From positions 3,286,001 through 3,350,000 of the forward strand of contig NZ_CP098604.1 of NCBI RefSeq assembly GCF_024499015.1: DNA of 64,000 bases. The letters are read 5' to 3'. Positions 1 through 8,823 of this stretch are shown in pieces. The notes beneath the pieces are model-generated. The model was not told where the DNA came from. It did not search any database and saw nothing but the letters and a program-made list of their open reading frames with translations. Position 1 is the first letter of the stretch; each line of letters starts with the position of its first letter. Source of the DNA: Xanthomonas hortorum pv. pelargonii. Its GTDB lineage: Bacteria > Pseudomonadota > Gammaproteobacteria > Xanthomonadales > Xanthomonadaceae. The position numbers and the translations under genes were made by a program.

Positions 1-15
1 ACTCTTGAACAGACT

Positions 16-567
16 TCACGGTGTCCCACGCTTGGGCGAAGGTTTGGCTGCGTTGCGCTTAGGCCAGGTGTCGTAGCTGTAGACGAACTCTTTCTGGTCG
101 GCACCGCGCGTCGGATCGCAATGCCAGGACTTGGCGACCATGCCGGCCTCCAGCACATCGTCGACCTCGCGCACGGACTGCGATTCAAAGGCGCACATCG
201 CTCCGTAGAGTTTGATGTCCCAGTCCGGGCTCGCCGTTTGATGGGCATGCTGCACCAGCACAATGTCACTGCCTTGGAAGTGGTGCACCTGTGCGCTGCG
301 GTCGCGCGCGATGCTGAAATAGCACGGCGCACCGATGCCCAGCGGAAACACTTCGTCGTCGCGCAGCACGGCGCATTTTCCAGCGTGCTCGCCCAAGCGA
401 ATCGTGCGCCCGGCCAGTGTGGCGGTGGTGACAGGGTTGGAGAGCGTGACTTCAGACATGGGCTGCGCGGGCGGTGTCTGTGCCTGCGATTGCGTCTGTG
501 CGCCTGCTGGCGCGCACAGCATCAGCACGAGTGGGGCCAACCATAAAGCAGTGAGATGGGGGCGCAT
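16..567 (-). CDS. Exported hypothetical protein
   Basis: I do not recognise this protein. It is 183 residues long when started at the ATG at 567, which puts a positively charged start and a hydrophobic segment (LWLAPLVLMLCAPAGAQ) at the N-terminus, so it is probably secreted to the periplasm through Sec. A longer in-frame reading begins upstream but lacks a signal sequence at its start. The mature part is Gln/Pro rich for about 20 residues and then looks like a compact domain with four cysteines, which could form disulfides outside the cytoplasm. It lies tail-to-tail within the methyltransferase region, on the same strand and about 120 bp downstream of that gene's stop. No function is inferred. 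Confidence 0.7.
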   Translation of the reverse strand: MRPHLTALWLAPLVLMLCAPAGAQTQSQAQTPPAQPMSEVTLSNPVTTATLAGRTIRLGEHAGKCAVLRDDEVFPLGIGAPCYFSIARDRSAQVHHFQGSDIVLVQHAHQTASPDWDIKLYGAMCAFESQSVREVDDVLEAGMVAKSWHCDPTRGADQKEFVYSYDTWPKRNAAKPSPKRGTP

Positions 568-691
568 GCAACATCCTTGTCGAGGGCGGTGCAGTATCGC
601 AGATTCATCCGCTATCGCTGTCTGCATGGCCCATGCGTTGAGGTGTCTCAATGATGGCGGGGGCGGTTGTACCTGATCGCGCAGACGACAC

Positions 692-1543
692 TCAGCGTCG
701 CGCAGGCAACGTCGCCAACACACCGTCCAACGCGAGTTGCGTACTGAAACCAGCCTTGCTCAGACGCTTGCTCACTTCGTTGGGAACATCGCGGCCGCTG
801 GTGAGTTTGTTGGGCGCGCCGGTGTAATGGAACATGCGCCCGCCGCGGCGCAGCACCCGCGCCAGCTGGTCGTAGAACACCTGCGAATACAGCTCGCCGG
901 CAATGCCGAAGCGCGGCGGGTCGTGCAGGATGGCGTCGACCGAACCGTCGGCCAGTGTGGTGACGTGCTGCGAGATATCGGCGTGTGTCAGCTGCAGACG
1001 CCCACCGCTGGCATCGTCGTCCGGATCCGGCGACCACGGATTGAGGGTGCGCAGCCACAGCACGTCTGCGTTCTTTTCGAACGAGTGCAGTTGCGCCACG
1101 TCGGCCTCCAGGCAGCAGGCGGCGAAATAACCCAGGCCACCACAGGTATCCAGCACGACCTTGCCGCGCGGATCCACCAGCGCCACCTTGCGGCGCGCAT
1201 CGTCGAACGGCGACAACTGCGCCGACGGCAACATCTTGATGCCGTCGATCTCGAAGGTGGGCGCGCCCCATCCGGTCGGCACCAGTTTGATCAACGCACC
1301 ACTGAAACGCGAGATCGGCGCAAAATCGTCGCCGTCCCAGAAATACAGCGTGCGCTCCTTGAGCTTGCCCGGATACGGGTAGCCCCTGCCGCGCCACTGC
1401 CAGGTCTGCGCATCCAGTTGCGCAGTGCCGGTGCTGCGGCCCAGGTCCAGCGACCCGGTCCATTGAGTCAGACCATTTCCGCGCGCGGCAAGCAGGGCTT
1501 GGGCATCGGAGAGAATGAGTAGTGGGCCGGAGTAATGGGGCAC
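692..1543 (-). CDS. Class I SAM-dependent methyltransferase
   Basis: A 283-residue protein with a Rossmann methyltransferase core. The SAM-binding glycine motif reads VVLDTCGGLGYFA, followed by an acidic residue at the end of strand 2 (HSFEKNAD) and a D-P-P-R motif (ILHDPPRFG) where many nucleic-acid or small-molecule methyltransferases carry the catalytic loop. The arrangement resembles the predicted methyltransferases of COG2521. No ATG lies between the conserved N-terminal region and the upstream antisense of the EamA gene, so I placed the start at a GTG at 1543. The open frame runs on to 2533, but that part is the shadow of the divergent transporter. The substrate is unknown. Confidence 0.8.
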   Translation of the reverse strand: MPHYSGPLLILSDAQALLAARGNGLTQWTGSLDLGRSTGTAQLDAQTWQWRGRGYPYPGKLKERTLYFWDGDDFAPISRFSGALIKLVPTGWGAPTFEIDGIKMLPSAQLSPFDDARRKVALVDPRGKVVLDTCGGLGYFAACCLEADVAQLHSFEKNADVLWLRTLNPWSPDPDDDASGGRLQLTHADISQHVTTLADGSVDAILHDPPRFGIAGELYSQVFYDQLARVLRRGGRMFHYTGAPNKLTSGRDVPNEVSKRLSKAGFSTQLALDGVLATLPARR

Positions 1544-1768
1544 GGGTGGCGGGTCTGGATTCGGGCGCGCATCGCGCGCGCCGGTGTCAAGGAAGGAATC
1601 GGCATCGTAACCGACCCATAGCGTGCCGGCATCCTGTTGCCTGCAGGTAACCCAGGAGTGCGCAAACAGCGGCTGCGCGCAACGATTCCTCCAACGCACG
1701 GCGCACCGCATACTGCGCACTGCCTGCACCGACACCGCGTCGGATCGGCCAACCGTGGAGTGTCGGTA

Positions 1769-2644
1769 ATGCTGAAGGGTGTGTTGTTGGGGTTCGCCTG
1801 TTACGCGGCCTATTCGATCAGCGATGCGTTCGTGAAGCTGCTCGAAGGCACGTTGCCGGTCTACGAAGTGCTGTTTCTCGGCGCGTTGCTGATGCTGGTG
1901 GCGGTGCCGTTCTTGAAGAAGCCCGACGACCGCCTGCGCGAACTGGTGATGGCCAAGCAGCCCAGTCTGTGGCTGCTGCGTGCGCTTACCGGCGCGATCG
2001 GCAATCTGACCTCGGTGATTGCCTTTACCACCTTGCCGATGGCCGAGGCCTTCGCGCTGATCTTCTTGATGCCGATTTTCGTGACCGTGCTGTCGGTGGT
2101 GTTCCTCAAGGAAGAAGTGCATTGGCGGCGTTGGTCGGCGGTGATCGTGGGCTTCATCGGCGTGTTGATCGTGTTGCGCCCCGGCTTTCGCCATCTCACC
2201 CACGGGCATGTGGCGGCGATCGTCTGCGGCCTGGTGGGTGCGATCTCGGTGATCACCTTGCGCATGGCCGGTCATAGCGAGAAGCGTCTGACGCTCTATG
2301 GCGCCGGCGTGATCGGCCCGTTGGTGATGGGCGGGATCATGATGTTGCCGACCTTCGTCTGGCCCACGCTGTACCAGTGGTACTTGCTGGCAGGCTACGG
2401 CTTGCTTGCGGGTCTGGCGGCGATCTGCCTGATGTACGCCACGCGCATGGCGCCGGTGAGCGTGGTGGCGCCCACGCAATACAGCCAGATGTTGTGGGCA
2501 ATCGCGTTCGGCTATCTGCTGTTTCACGACCATCTGGATTGGCCGATGGCGGTGGGCATCGCGTTGATTCTGGGCGCCGGTTTGTTCACGCTGGTACGCG
2601 AAGAACAGGTGTCGCGTTGGTGGCGACGGACCAAGATTGTTTGA
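1769..2644 (+). CDS. EamA/DMT family inner-membrane exporter
   Basis: A 291-residue drug/metabolite transporter with ten predicted membrane segments in two EamA repeats. The hydrophobic stretches are short and alternate with small charged loops, and the second half repeats the first, as is usual for this family. The ATG at 1769 was chosen because it starts directly at the first membrane segment (MLKGVLLGFACYAAYSISDA) and has GGAG eight bases upstream. The in-frame extension back to 1637 has no membrane character. It is transcribed divergently from the methyltransferase. Family members export amino acids or metabolites, but the substrate cannot be read from the sequence. Confidence 0.88.
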   Translation: MLKGVLLGFACYAAYSISDAFVKLLEGTLPVYEVLFLGALLMLVAVPFLKKPDDRLRELVMAKQPSLWLLRALTGAIGNLTSVIAFTTLPMAEAFALIFLMPIFVTVLSVVFLKEEVHWRRWSAVIVGFIGVLIVLRPGFRHLTHGHVAAIVCGLVGAISVITLRMAGHSEKRLTLYGAGVIGPLVMGGIMMLPTFVWPTLYQWYLLAGYGLLAGLAAICLMYATRMAPVSVVAPTQYSQMLWAIAFGYLLFHDHLDWPMAVGIALILGAGLFTLVREEQVSRWWRRTKIV

Positions 2645-2663
2645 GGACGGCGCGCCGCGCCGC

Positions 2664-2765
2664 GGGAATGGGGAGTCGGGAATGGGGAATCGGAAGGGCG
2701 CTGTTTCGACATGTCGCGATGCGCGTGATGCTGTTGCGATTCCCTATTCCCTATTCCCTATTCCC
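2664..2765. repeat. Inverted repeat of the GGGAATGGGG family
   Basis: Left arm 2664-2693 (GGGAATGGGGAGTCGGGAAT...) pairs imperfectly with right arm 2737-2765 (CGATTCCCTATTCCCTATTC...). It lies exactly between the convergent EamA and PheC-like genes, so it could act as a two-way terminator. The same arm sequence recurs at 50102-50131 and around the hslV-hslU junction. Confidence 0.7.
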
Positions 2766-2774
2766 AGCTGAGCG

Positions 2775-3569
2775 TTACGGTGACGTAGTGGATTCCGGGC
2801 GCGGCGTACGCCAGGCATCGACGATGCGCGTGTACTCGCCGCTGGCCTTGCTCAAATGCAGCCATTGGTCGACATAGGCCTTCCATGCGTGGTCGTCGCG
2901 CGGCAGCAGAAAGGCTTTTTCGCCGTATTGCAGCGGTTGCTCCGGCGCGATGGCGCATAGCGCGGGCAGGCGTGCCTGCTGGTACAGCGCCTCGGAGGCA
3001 TCGGTGATCATCACGTCGGCACGCTGGTCCACCAGCTCCTGAAAGATGGTGGTGTTGTCGGCGAACAGGCGCAGGTTCGCGCGCGGCAATTCGCGCCGCG
3101 CGAAGGCTTCGTTGGTGCCCCCGGGCGGTTCGATCACGCGGACGTCGGGTCGATTGAGTTGCGCCATGCTGCGGTAACGCGTCTGGTCGGCGCAGCGCAC
3201 CAGCGGGATCTTGCCGTCCACGTCCAGCACCGTGCTGAAGCTGGCCTGGCGTTGCCGCTGCAAGGTCACCGAGATGCCGCCGACTGCAATGTCGCAATGA
3301 TCGGCGAGTAGATCGGGCATCAGGTGCGGCCAGCTGGTGCGTACGAATTGCACACGTGCGCCCAGGCTGGCGCCAAGCGACTGTGCCAGCGCGATGTCGC
3401 TGCCTTCGAATTGCCCGTCTGCGCGCAGCAACGAATAAGGAAGATAGTCGCCAGTGGTGCACACGCGCAGCACGCCGGATTGCAGCACTGCATCCAGACG
3501 TGAGGCAGGCTCGGCAGCCTGCGCGCTGCCGCAGGTCAGCAGGAATGCGAACAGAGCGCGATAACGCAT
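2775..3569 (-). CDS. pheC: Periplasmic cyclohexadienyl (prephenate/arogenate) dehydratase, PheC type
   Basis: A 264-residue exported protein with the fold of a periplasmic amino-acid binding protein. It closely follows the PheC pattern of Pseudomonas: SRLDAVLQSGVLRVCTTGDY at the mature N-terminus, an SWPHLMPDLLADHCDIA segment, the PPGGTNEAFARR loop, DVMITDASEA, and the C-terminal YGEKAFLLPRDD followed by YVDQWLHL. PheC enzymes convert prephenate to phenylpyruvate (or arogenate to phenylalanine) in the periplasm. The ATG at 3569 gives a clean signal peptide (MRYRALFAFLLTCGSAQA); the upstream in-frame start at 3614 does not. The gene stands alone and converges on the EamA gene. An amino-acid ABC transporter binding protein is the alternative, but no permease genes are adjacent. 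Confidence 0.75.
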   Translation of the reverse strand: MRYRALFAFLLTCGSAQAAEPASRLDAVLQSGVLRVCTTGDYLPYSLLRADGQFEGSDIALAQSLGASLGARVQFVRTSWPHLMPDLLADHCDIAVGGISVTLQRQRQASFSTVLDVDGKIPLVRCADQTRYRSMAQLNRPDVRVIEPPGGTNEAFARRELPRANLRLFADNTTIFQELVDQRADVMITDASEALYQQARLPALCAIAPEQPLQYGEKAFLLPRDDHAWKAYVDQWLHLSKASGEYTRIVDAWRTPRPESTTSP

Positions 3570-3742
3570 GGTTTGGCCTCGATGATGAGTCGTCATGATA
3601 ACCATGGGCTGCACCGCTGGTTTCGGCGCGTTTTCAGCGAACGCACGTCAACAGCGTGTCAGCGCGGCGATGCTCAGGCTCACGGTGCACTAGCGTTGCG
3701 CGGCCTAGCGTTGATGCACCACTGAACGCAACGGAGTCGTCC

Positions 3743-3958
3743 ATGCATCTCAATCCACGTACTGCTCGCCCGATGACCACGTTCACCACAGGCGTGGCCG
3801 CGCACGGCACGCCCGATCCGGATACCAACGAAGAAGAAATTCCGTTGGAGGAGCAGGCGCCGCAGCAAGGCGGTTTGCGCGAGGAGGTGGGCGATCTGGA
3901 AGAGGATGACGATCAGGCACTGCCGGGCCGTGTAGGTGGAGGGCTTGCTGGGGGCTAG
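3743..3958 (+). CDS. Small acidic hypothetical protein
   Basis: A 71-residue protein starting at the ATG at 3743, with GGAG upstream (GCAACGGAGTCGTCC). It has no hydrophobic segment. Its second half is strongly acidic (EEEIPLEEQAPQQ, then EEVGDLEEDDDQ) and it ends in a Gly-rich tail. It is probably disordered and cytosolic. I do not recognise the family. It sits alone in the gap between the PheC-like gene and the expansin fusion gene, both on the other strand. Coding is plausible but not proven. Confidence 0.5.
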   Translation: MHLNPRTARPMTTFTTGVAAHGTPDPDTNEEEIPLEEQAPQQGGLREEVGDLEEDDDQALPGRVGGGLAGG

Positions 3959-4002
3959 TAAATGTTGGTTGCTGGGCAGCGTTTTGCGAGTTGATTAACA
4001 CG

Positions 4003-5775
4003 TCAGGGGAATTGCACGTTGCCCGGTTCGAAATACACCGGCTTGTTGCCGTCTTCGGGCAGCCCGGGAATGGTATCGACGATGGCCTTGCCGCGGATGT
4101 CGGTGATGCGGATGGACAGCGGTTGGTTGCCCAGTTGCTCACCGAGGAAGTGGTTGTAGTCCATCTTCTGCAAGCTCTTCCAGGTGCTGCCTTGTTTTAC
4201 TTCGAACTTGACGACCGGGTAGGCGTGGTTACGCACCTGGATCGCCGCCCACCAGCGTGAGCTGCCTTCCTTGATGCGGTATTGCACGTTGCCGGTGATG
4301 GGTGCGCGTACGATTTTCCAGCTGATCGGGATGCGCCCTTGCACCGTGTCGCCGATTGCAGCAAAGGCATTCGGTGATAAGTCCAGGCCGCCGGATGCGC
4401 CGTCCGGATAGAGGTCGGTGACATAGACGACGGTCTTGCCCTTGGGGCCGGTCACTTCCAGATAGGCGCCGGCAAGCGCGGCCTTGACCCCATCAAAGTT
4501 CATCTGGGTCGGGTTGAGTGCGGTGATGAACGCGGTGCTGGGAATCGGGTCCAGCAGGACTGCACCGCCGGAATAGCCGGAGCCGGTGTAGGTCGCTGTG
4601 CCACTGAAGGTGCTGTTCCAGGTGGTCGCATTGCTCGCGTCGGCGGTCCTGGCGCTTTTTGCTGATGCGCTGACGGAGGTGGTTGCTGCCAAGCCCCATG
4701 CTTGATGCAGGATCTGCAGCTTGTCGCTGCGCGGGCTGCTATCGCTGGCGAGCAGGCCGCCATTGTTGGCATTGCCTATTTCCCAGCTGCCTAGAAAGGC
4801 ACTGCGCATGCCGGTGCTTGCCAGATAGCCGCTCAATGCCTGTTGCCATGCGGGATCGCGCGGGTCGCCATCGCCCAGGCCGCCACCAATGCTCACCGGC
4901 AGTACCGCATAGTCTGCGGCAAACGTGCCGAAGTCGCGTTGCCAGCTCGCTGGCAGACCGCGTGGAAAGTCGGCCGCTGCGAAGGCATCTGCCGCATCGC
5001 GATCCGGCCCCGCCAGTTTGGGCATCAACACCAGTTGCTTGGCTGGGATGCGCAATGGCACGCAGGCAAGCGGCTGCAGATTGCTGCCGGGCGCCTTGCG
5101 CGCGGAGTCGCTGCAGAGCGCGTTGTTGCCCACGCCTTCCACGCCCACCACCCAGCGTGGTGCCTGTTTGAGGACGGTGGCCGCCGCGCGCGAGGCGATG
5201 CGATTCCAGTCGGCGTCTGCGCTGCTTCCTGCCCAGGTGGCATTGCGGTAACCGCTGCTGCCCAGATCAATGCCGATCACACCGGTGGTGGTGCCGTAGC
5301 GGGCGGCGAGCGTGGTCAAGCCGTTCGTCCAGGCTTGCTGCTGCGTGCCCAGCTGCGGTGCGGAGTCATTGCACCCGCCATCGGCAAATGCGAGCAGGAC
5401 CTGCATGCCGCGTTGGGTGCTGGCGCGCACGACCGCATCGAGCAGCTGCAACGAAGTCAGGCCGCGCAGTGCGGGGTCGCCTGCGACATCGGCCGCAGCG
5501 ACGGGCTTGGCTTGCAGCGTCGCCGCGCAGATCGGCACACGCAGCGCATTGATATCGGCTGCCTGCATCTGATCCAGCGTCTGTTGCAGCGTGTTGTTGC
5601 GCAGACCCGCTGCAACCAGCGCAGCGCGATCGAAGCCTGGCCAGGTCACGCCGCGCAGTTGCAGCGCCTGACCGCGCGCGTCGATCAGTTGCCCGTGTGC
5701 ATCGACCTGCACGGCCAATGCGGAGACCGGGACCAGCAACGTCATGGCCAGCAATAGATGGGAGCGTGAGTACAT
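4003..5775 (-). CDS. Secreted GH5-like (catalytically dead) / expansin fusion protein
   Basis: A 590-residue secreted protein starting at the ATG at 5775 with a signal peptide (cleavage near residue 21). Residues about 25-370 match the GH5 endoglucanase encoded at 27.3-28.6 kb in this window, including shared landmarks such as NLQPLAC and GDxRD. However, the acid/base position (LKNEPHG in the cellulase) is LGSSGYR here (S174), and the nucleophile position (LLGEFGG) is LPVSIGGG (S295). The substrate-binding His residues (DHHTPDC, APHVYGPD) are also lost. A Ser/Ala-rich linker leads to an expansin: domain 1 at about 390-490 with D454 in YVTDLYPDG, then a CBM63-type domain to the end with W508, W509 and Y540, matching the EXLX1 type closely. 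Expansins loosen cellulose-polymer contacts without hydrolysis. I infer that the GH5 part now only binds or spaces. Confidence 0.85.
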   Translation of the reverse strand: MYSRSHLLLAMTLLVPVSALAVQVDAHGQLIDARGQALQLRGVTWPGFDRAALVAAGLRNNTLQQTLDQMQAADINALRVPICAATLQAKPVAAADVAGDPALRGLTSLQLLDAVVRASTQRGMQVLLAFADGGCNDSAPQLGTQQQAWTNGLTTLAARYGTTTGVIGIDLGSSGYRNATWAGSSADADWNRIASRAAATVLKQAPRWVVGVEGVGNNALCSDSARKAPGSNLQPLACVPLRIPAKQLVLMPKLAGPDRDAADAFAAADFPRGLPASWQRDFGTFAADYAVLPVSIGGGLGDGDPRDPAWQQALSGYLASTGMRSAFLGSWEIGNANNGGLLASDSSPRSDKLQILHQAWGLAATTSVSASAKSARTADASNATTWNSTFSGTATYTGSGYSGGAVLLDPIPSTAFITALNPTQMNFDGVKAALAGAYLEVTGPKGKTVVYVTDLYPDGASGGLDLSPNAFAAIGDTVQGRIPISWKIVRAPITGNVQYRIKEGSSRWWAAIQVRNHAYPVVKFEVKQGSTWKSLQKMDYNHFLGEQLGNQPLSIRITDIRGKAIVDTIPGLPEDGNKPVYFEPGNVQFP

Positions 5776-6154
5776 GGGAGTGTCCTGAGGGTTAGGCCCG
5801 CGCAGGAGACCAGCAATCGCCACGTGCGGTCCGCGCGCAGTCAAGGAAGCGGGCAGGAGCGCGTGCTACAGCCAGCGTAACGAGCGCGCTGGGACGCGGA
5901 TCGCTGTTTGTGCGAGATGCCGCACGGTTGTCATCTTGGTCGCGGCAGTGAATTCCGCTGCCAGCGTGCAGCCCTCGCTGCATGGCGCAACACGCGGCGC
6001 GCAACCCGCACTGTGCGCACCGCAGCATGGCGCTGTCCGCTCGGCATGCGCAGGCGTATTTGCCGGCCTACCCGGCGTTGCTGTTCAAACCGCTGGTGCG
6101 CGCTGCCGCGATCTCGTATTTTTGACGGCTTGTTCACTTGCCGGTGCCGTGCCC

Positions 6155-7531
6155 ATGTCTGACCCGTCCGCGCCCGATCATCTGCAACGCAGTCTCTCCA
6201 ATCGTCACCTGCAGCTGATCGCCATCGGTGGCGCGATCGGCACCGGGCTGTTCATGGGCTCGGGCAAGACCATCAGTCTGGCTGGCCCGTCGATCCTGTT
6301 CGTCTATCTGATCATCGGCGCGATGCTGTTCTTCGTGATGCGCGCGATGGGCGAGCTGCTGCTGTCCAACCTGGAGTACAAGTCGTTCATCGACTTTTCC
6401 ACCGATCTGCTCGGGCCCTGGGCCGGGTTCTTCTGCGGCTGGACGTACTGGTTCTGCTGGATCATCACCGCCATCGCCGATGTCATCGCGATTGCGGCGT
6501 ATGCGCAGTTCTGGTTTCCGGGATTGGCGCCGTGGATTCCGGCCATTCTCTGCGTGCTGTTGCTGCTGAGCCTGAACCTGGTGACGGTGAAGTTGTTCGG
6601 CGAGATGGAATTCTGGTTCGCGTTGATCAAGATCATCGCTATTGCCGCGCTGATCATCACCGGGGCCGGGCTGGTGGCGTGGGGCTTCCGCTCGCCGTCG
6701 GGCAATGTGGCCTCGTTGTCGAACCTGTGGAACGACGGCGGCATGTTCCCGATGGGCATTGGCGGGTTCTTCGCCGGTTTTCAGATCGCGGTGTTCGCCT
6801 TCGTCGGCATCGAGCTGGTGGGCACCACCGCGGCGGAGACTGCAGACCCGCGCCGCAACCTGCCCAAGGCGATCAACTCGATCCCGGTACGCATCCTGAT
6901 TTTCTACGTGCTGGCGCTGATCGCGATCATGGCGGTGACGCCGTGGCGGCAGGTGGTGGCCGACAAGAGCCCGTTCGTGGAGTTGTTCGTGCTGGCCGGC
7001 GTGCCGGCTGCGGCCAGCCTGATCAACTTCGTGGTGCTGACCTCGGCCACCTCGTCGGCCAATAGCGGCATCTTCTCCACCAGCCGCATGCTCTACGGCC
7101 TGGCCGAAGAGCAGCATGCGCCGAAGGGCTTCGCCAAGCTCTCGCGTGCAGCGGTGCCGGCGCGCGGGCTGCTGTTCTCCTGCGTGTGCCTGTTGCTGGG
7201 CGCGATGCTGGTGTATCTGATTCCCAACCTGGTCACTGCGTTCACGCTGGTCACCACCTTGTCGGCGGTGCTCTTCATGTTCGTGTGGTCGCTGATCCTG
7301 TGTGCCTATATCGCCTATCGGCGCAAGCGCCCGGAGCAGCACGCGGCCTCGGCGTTCAAGATGCCCGGTGGCGTGTTGATGTGCTACGTGTGCCTGGCGT
7401 TTTTCGCCTTCGTCATTGTGCTGCTGACCTTGCAGGCCGACACGCGCCAGGCTTTGCTGGCCAGCCCGGTGTGGTTCCTGCTGCTGGCGATCGGGTATGC
7501 GGTGAAGCGGAAGCAGACGCGCACAGGCTAA
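6155..7531 (+). CDS. cycA: D-serine/D-alanine/glycine:H+ symporter
   Basis: A 458-residue amino-acid permease of the APC superfamily with 12 predicted membrane segments. It is close to CycA of enteric bacteria along its whole length: the N-terminal SNRHLQLIAIGGAIGTGLFM motif, MRAMGELLLSNLEYKSF, KLFGEMEFWFALIKI and FAFVGIELVGTTAAET are all present. CycA imports D-serine, D-alanine and glycine. The ATG at 6155 aligns with the family start; the open frame upstream to 5936 has no membrane or permease character. It is divergent from the expansin fusion gene, with about 380 bp between the two starts, and is followed by a strong hairpin terminator. Confidence 0.92.
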   Translation: MSDPSAPDHLQRSLSNRHLQLIAIGGAIGTGLFMGSGKTISLAGPSILFVYLIIGAMLFFVMRAMGELLLSNLEYKSFIDFSTDLLGPWAGFFCGWTYWFCWIITAIADVIAIAAYAQFWFPGLAPWIPAILCVLLLLSLNLVTVKLFGEMEFWFALIKIIAIAALIITGAGLVAWGFRSPSGNVASLSNLWNDGGMFPMGIGGFFAGFQIAVFAFVGIELVGTTAAETADPRRNLPKAINSIPVRILIFYVLALIAIMAVTPWRQVVADKSPFVELFVLAGVPAAASLINFVVLTSATSSANSGIFSTSRMLYGLAEEQHAPKGFAKLSRAAVPARGLLFSCVCLLLGAMLVYLIPNLVTAFTLVTTLSAVLFMFVWSLILCAYIAYRRKRPEQHAASAFKMPGGVLMCYVCLAFFAFVIVLLTLQADTRQALLASPVWFLLLAIGYAVKRKQTRTG

Positions 7532-7561
7532 GCGCACGCAAGACCGACCGAAGACATCACC

Positions 7562-7584
7562 AAGGCCCCGCACTGCGGGGCCTT
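7562..7584 (+). terminator. Hairpin terminator after cycA
   Basis: A perfect 10-bp stem (AAGGCCCCGC / GCGGGGCCTT) with a three-base loop, 30 bp after the cycA stop. There is no long T run after it, so termination efficiency is uncertain. Confidence 0.7.
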
Positions 7585-7708
7585 GGCGTCTGTGGCTGCA
7601 CGGCGCCGCGATAAAGGCCACTGGCAGCTAAGCGCGTTTTGCGCGCGACGTTGACGCCGATCGGATGGAACGGGATGCTCGCCGCCATCCATCGCCACGG
7701 CCTGCCGC

Positions 7709-8620
7709 ATGATCACGACGCACCCGATTGCCGGAACGCAGCACACGCAAGGTTCCTGGGTCGACCTGTGCCAACCCAGCGCACAGGAGCTGGCGCAGGC
7801 TGCAGAAAAGGTGGGGTTTGCGCTGCCGGATCGCGCGGCGATCGGCGAGATCGAATTCAGCAGCCGGGTGCGGCGCCAGGGCGATGTGCTGTTTCTCAAC
7901 GTGCCGCGCTTTCAGGACGACGATGGCCCGACCGCGCCGCTGGGCTTTGCGGTGTCGCCGACCATGTTGGTCACCTTGCGCGAGCAGCGCTTGGGCTCGC
8001 TGGAGGCGGTGGCCGCGCGGCTTGAACACGAGCCCTGCCACAGCGCCGACGATTTGTTGCTGCGCATGTTCGACCAGTTGGTGGGCCGCCTGGCAGACCG
8101 GCTGGAATCGCTGGAAGCCGAGGTCACCGACACCACCCGGCTGGTGTTCGACAACCCGCACAAGACCAAGGACCTGGAGCGCATGTTGCATCAGGTCGGT
8201 GGCATGGGCCGGCGCCTGGGCGGGCTGCACAATGCCGGGCAAGGCATGCTGCGCCTGGTCAGCTATCTGGATGGCACAGCGCCGGACTGGTTCGGCGACG
8301 ACGCGGCCAAACGCATCGCATTGCTGCACCAGGATCTGACCACCTTGAGCGAATTTCAGCAGCACATGGACGACCGCATCGAGTTCCTGCTCGACAGTGT
8401 GCTGGGCATGATCAACATGGACCAGAACAACGTCATGAAGGTGATGGCCGTGGCGTCGGTGGTCGGCATCCCGCCCACCGTGCTGGTCGGCATCTGGGGC
8501 ATGAATTTCGCCTACATGCCCGAGCTCAAATGGCACGACGCCTATTTTTGGGCGCTGGGCGTGATCGTGCTGAGCATGGTGGTGCCGCTGGTGTGGTTCC
8601 GCAAACGCGGATGGGTGTAA
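7709..8620 (+). CDS. CorA/ZntB-family divalent metal ion transporter
   Basis: A 303-residue protein with a long soluble N-terminal region rich in helices and two C-terminal membrane segments. The first membrane segment is followed by the diagnostic GMN motif (GIWGMNFAYMPEL), which forms the selectivity filter of CorA pentamers. The loop continues MPELKW rather than the MPEL-variant with extra acids. CorA members carry Mg2+, Co2+ or Ni2+, and ZntB members carry Zn2+; the sequence does not decide between them. The ATG at 7709 gives a normal family length. It follows the cycA terminator, so it is probably transcribed separately. Confidence 0.88.
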   Translation: MITTHPIAGTQHTQGSWVDLCQPSAQELAQAAEKVGFALPDRAAIGEIEFSSRVRRQGDVLFLNVPRFQDDDGPTAPLGFAVSPTMLVTLREQRLGSLEAVAARLEHEPCHSADDLLLRMFDQLVGRLADRLESLEAEVTDTTRLVFDNPHKTKDLERMLHQVGGMGRRLGGLHNAGQGMLRLVSYLDGTAPDWFGDDAAKRIALLHQDLTTLSEFQQHMDDRIEFLLDSVLGMINMDQNNVMKVMAVASVVGIPPTVLVGIWGMNFAYMPELKWHDAYFWALGVIVLSMVVPLVWFRKRGWV

Positions 8621-8640
8621 TGCATCAGAGCTGAAAAATC

Positions 8641-8706
8641 GTAGGAGCGCACCAGGGCGCGATGCGGCGTTACCGGGAAGGCCCTCGCGCCCAGGGGCGC
8701 TCCTAC
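8641..8706. repeat. GTAGGAGCG palindrome (copy 1)
   Basis: A 66-bp inverted repeat with outer arms GTAGGAGCGC and GCGCTCCTAC and inner arms built from GGGCGCGA / TCGCGCCC. It lies 20 bp after the corA-like stop. Two further copies with the same ends occur at 26958-27024 and 40145-40209, so this is a dispersed REP-like family. Confidence 0.75.
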
Positions 8707-8823
8707 AGGGTGGGCTGGGATGCGCAGCTGTCACTGCGCATCGCGTCGTGACTGGAAAACTGCCCAGCTGCGTAGCGTGCCACCAGGCGATGCGCGTTGT
8801 TGATTGCTGCCGGGCGGCCTGGA

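Noticed and set aside
1544-2533. Long N-terminal extension of the methyltransferase frame
   Set aside because: It is the antisense of the EamA transporter; the conserved methyltransferase part begins near 1543.
5776-6154. PIP box (TTCGB-N15-TTCGB) upstream of the expansin fusion gene
   Set aside because: Searched by eye on both strands; no pair with correct spacing was found.
6134-7621. A 495-codon minus-strand frame opposite cycA
   Set aside because: Antisense shadow with Gln/Arg/His-rich composition and no known domain.
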